From Candidatus Arsenophonus triatominarum (lineage in GTDB: Bacteria > Pseudomonadota > Gammaproteobacteria > Enterobacterales > Enterobacteriaceae), in NCBI RefSeq assembly GCF_001640365.1, contig NZ_LWMI01000053.1, positions 1 to 50,784 on the forward strand: 50,784 nucleotides of DNA. Direction: 5' to 3'. The first letter of the stretch is position 1; each line of letters begins with the position of its first letter. Positions 48,586 through 50,784 of this stretch are shown piece after piece. Under the pieces are notes generated by a model. That model was not told the origin of the DNA. It worked only from the letters and a program-made list of their open reading frames with translations, and did no database searches. A program made the translations under genes and the position numbers.

Positions 48586-48922
48586 TAATAATAAGTAATT
48601 TTTAAATTAGAAATATTTAAATTTTTGCATTTAACAATTCATTAAAATATGAATTATTTTAATATTTTATTTTACTTTTACATAAAATAACAAAATGTTA
48701 TTTGTTTTTAATGTGGGGTTTTATCTAAGATTACTAAAATTATCTAAAGCTAGAGACTTATTTAAGTAAAATTTTTATATTCAACATAATTAATTTTATT
48801 AAAATATGTATTACATTGTTAAAAATAAGAATAATTAAATTTCAAATTGTTTGTAATTAATTTTGTTAGGGTATAGAGAATCTATTTTTGATGAATATTT
48901 TAAATCTTTCATGGAATTTGTT

Positions 48923-49128
48923 ATGTTAACAAAAAAACAAATCGTAATAAGATTACTACCTATTTTCTCTTATTTTTTCATTTATATTCCATTATTTTCT
49001 TTTCTCTATCTCCTGCAGTAAAGGCGATGGAAAATGACAAAATGGTTGAAACAATGGCAGGAATACAATCTTTAGTTGAGCAGAATGAAAATAACAATAT
49101 TCATAATAAAAAAGATTCAAAATTGTTC
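48923..49128 (+). pseudogene. Truncated secreted-protein gene (redundant copy)
   Basis: Same locus as 1469-1674. The frame break before SLSPAVKA is identical in both readings, which supports it being real rather than a read error. Confidence 0.45.
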
Positions 49129-49427
49129 ATGTATAAGAAATTAATACCCGAAATGGTTACTCATTAACCTGCGCCATGATGAAATCCTTTTTATTTTCTT
49201 CTAAATTTTGCCAAAATTATGTTGAAGGTTGAGATAAGGAACGGAATAGATGGTTAAAAAACGATTAATTATTAATCAATTTTGAACAAAAGGATAGATC
49301 TACCCTGTCGTGAGTTTTTATCGCCACCGCAAACAAGCCAGATCATGGTGACGTGCCATAAGTTCTTTACGATTCAATCCAAAATTCATTCCTGCGAAAA
49401 ATAATTTTTTCCCACATAAGAGACAAG
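49129..49427 (-). mobile_element. IS91-like fragment (redundant copy)
   Basis: Same locus as 1675-1973. Confidence 0.8.
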
Positions 49428-50784
49428 CAAGATGGTTGTCTATGGCGACGACTTTTCATTGCTTGTTAGTACTGGTATAACCCGATACCTATTGTCTCAA
49501 TCTTTTGGTCCCTTTTATGTCACCGCGTTTTAGTCATGTTTTTAAATTTGGTCAACGCTGGCTCAATTGGCTTAATCGCCAACCCCCTGATAGTGTCCGA
49601 ACTGTTGTGATGGAAACCATGGTAAAGATTATGGCTTGCGGCACTTCGCTTATGGGGTGGTCAATTTGGCGCTGTCCTGACCCTCAATGTAATTCTGAGA
49701 AACGGGTTAAATTTACCTGCAAAAGTCAAAGCTGCCACATTGTGGCGTCAAAGCTTGCCTACAATGGATTAACAATACGCTAGCTTGGTTACCCGAAGCT
49801 CCTTGACAGCACATCACTTTTACCATGCCTTGTGAATATTGGCCTATTATTCGTGCCAACCGTTGGCTTCTCGGTGAAATGAATCGATTAGCCGCTGATG
49901 TGATATTAACCATCTGCCGTGACCTCAATATCACCCGGGCGTTTTCACTGCCATCCATACCTGGGGACGAGACCAAAAATGGCATCCGCATATTCATTTT
50001 TCAACCACAGCCGGCGTGACTAAAAAGAATACCTGGCGGGATATCAGCTTTTTATCGCGAAAACATTATGACAATGTGGCGATAACGGCATTATTGAGAA
50101 ACATTATTACACGCTCACCATTCCCGATGAGCTTAAAGCTGAAGTAAGAAGTAAAGCATCATGGAATCAATTACTTAACACTCACTACAAGCGCGGGTGG
50201 AATATTAATCTTTCTGATATTCTTTCCAATATTACCCATGTCACCCTTTATCTCTGATTTTATCTAAAGAAACCCCTGTCTCGCTCAGTCGCTTAAAACA
50301 TTATTCCGGCTAAGATAACATCACGTTACGCTATAAGAGCCACCGCACGAAAAAACAGGAAGACCTGGTCATGAAATCCGATGAATTTATTACCCTGTTT
50401 GCGTCTCATGTGCCAGAAAAATGGTTTCACATGATCCGCTATTACGGCTTTTTAAGTCCATCAGCACGGATGCGAAAAATGTTAACGGAGGTTGTTTATC
50501 CTTTAGCCCAGCAAGATAAAAAACCGCTAAAAAAATCACCTGGCGAAACATGTATCAACACGTCTTTAAAGTCGATCCACTTGCTTGTCTCTTATGTGGA
50601 AAAATTACTTTTCGCAGGAATGAATTTTGGATTGAATCGTAAAGAACTTATGGCACGTCACCATGATCTGGCTTGTTTGCGGTGGCGATAAAAACTCACG
50701 ACAGGGTAGATCTATCCTTTTGTTCAAAATTGATTAACAATTAATCGTTTTTTAACCATCTATTCCGTTCCTTATCTCAACCTT
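49428..50784 (+). mobile_element. IS91-like element (redundant copy, cut by the contig end)
   Basis: Same locus as 1974-3334. Most of the homopolymer differences between the two readings fall here (six of eight), so the exact transposase frameshifts differ between the two copies. The TGA at 2351-2353 and the deletion near 2483 are shared by both. Confidence 0.8.

Larger units (their letters stand above)
47455..50784. repeat. Terminal redundancy, second copy
   Basis: Repeats 1-3334 in the same order. The differences are all homopolymer length changes (near 47774, 48597, 49735, 50050, 50100, 50275, 50524 and 50600). Features inside it are the same loci as those annotated in 1-3334 and should be counted once. 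Confidence 0.93.

Noticed and set aside
47455..50784. A genuine 3.3-kb tandem duplication
   Set aside because: The copies are at the two contig ends, share every breakpoint and differ only in homopolymer lengths, which fits an untrimmed circular overlap better.

Overview
The window is one IS-riddled replicon. Bases 47455-50784 repeat bases 1-3334 with only eight single-base homopolymer differences, so the contig closes into a circle of about 47.45 kb (overlap left untrimmed at the assembly end). It carries a plasmid replication and partition module: an origin region with a DnaA box and seven iterons, a RepA of the replication initiator protein A type (23812-24744), and a ParA ATPase with a small ribbon-helix-helix partner behind 32 perfect copies of an 8-bp repeat. 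No chromosomal core genes, rRNA or tRNA genes are seen. The low-GC background, the type III effector genes, the heavy pseudogenisation and the IS load suggest a plasmid of an insect-associated Enterobacterales symbiont (Arsenophonus-like or Sodalis/Hamiltonella-like). This taxonomic call is an inference.

Layout. 1-4.9 kb: Tn3, IS982, IS91 and IS481 debris. 5.0-7.6 kb: a two-gene NitT/TauT-type ABC importer (fused permease plus ATPase) ending at a hairpin. 7.9-12.6 kb: IS91, IS630 and IS3 debris around an intact higBA toxin-antitoxin pair. 12.6-14.7 kb: a SopB/IpgD-type inositol phosphate phosphatase with its SigE-like chaperone. 17.6-19.8 kb: a second chaperone-effector pair whose 589-aa effector I do not recognise. 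20.7-23.0 kb: a broken IS481. 23.2-27.2 kb: origin, repA, repeats, parA and parB. 27.3-31.4 kb: nested and inverted IS3/IS630 copies and a 3-methyladenine glycosylase gene split by a MITE. 31.5-32.7 kb: a cyclopropane fatty acid synthase gene bounded by an inverted repeat. 32.7-40.3 kb: IS debris including one complete IS3. 40.3-41.0 kb: a LuxR-type regulator with no luxI. 41.1-45.0 kb: more IS. 45.0-47.5 kb: a higher-GC operon of a PTS IIC-IIB permease and NanE epimerase.

The functional cargo divides into host interaction (two effector/chaperone pairs, possibly the LuxR solo), nutrient uptake (ABC importer, PTS-NanE), membrane modification (Cfa) and plasmid maintenance (RepA, ParAB, HigBA). 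No secretion apparatus is encoded here, so the effectors would need a type III system elsewhere in the genome. The rest is transposon: an 881-bp IS630 element (ten complete and three partial, nearly identical copies), IS3, at least three IS91-like types, IS481, IS982, IS256, IS5-like, IS21 and Tn3 remnants, and several non-autonomous miniature elements. Because the terminal overlap shows homopolymer indels, single-base frameshifts elsewhere should be read with caution.
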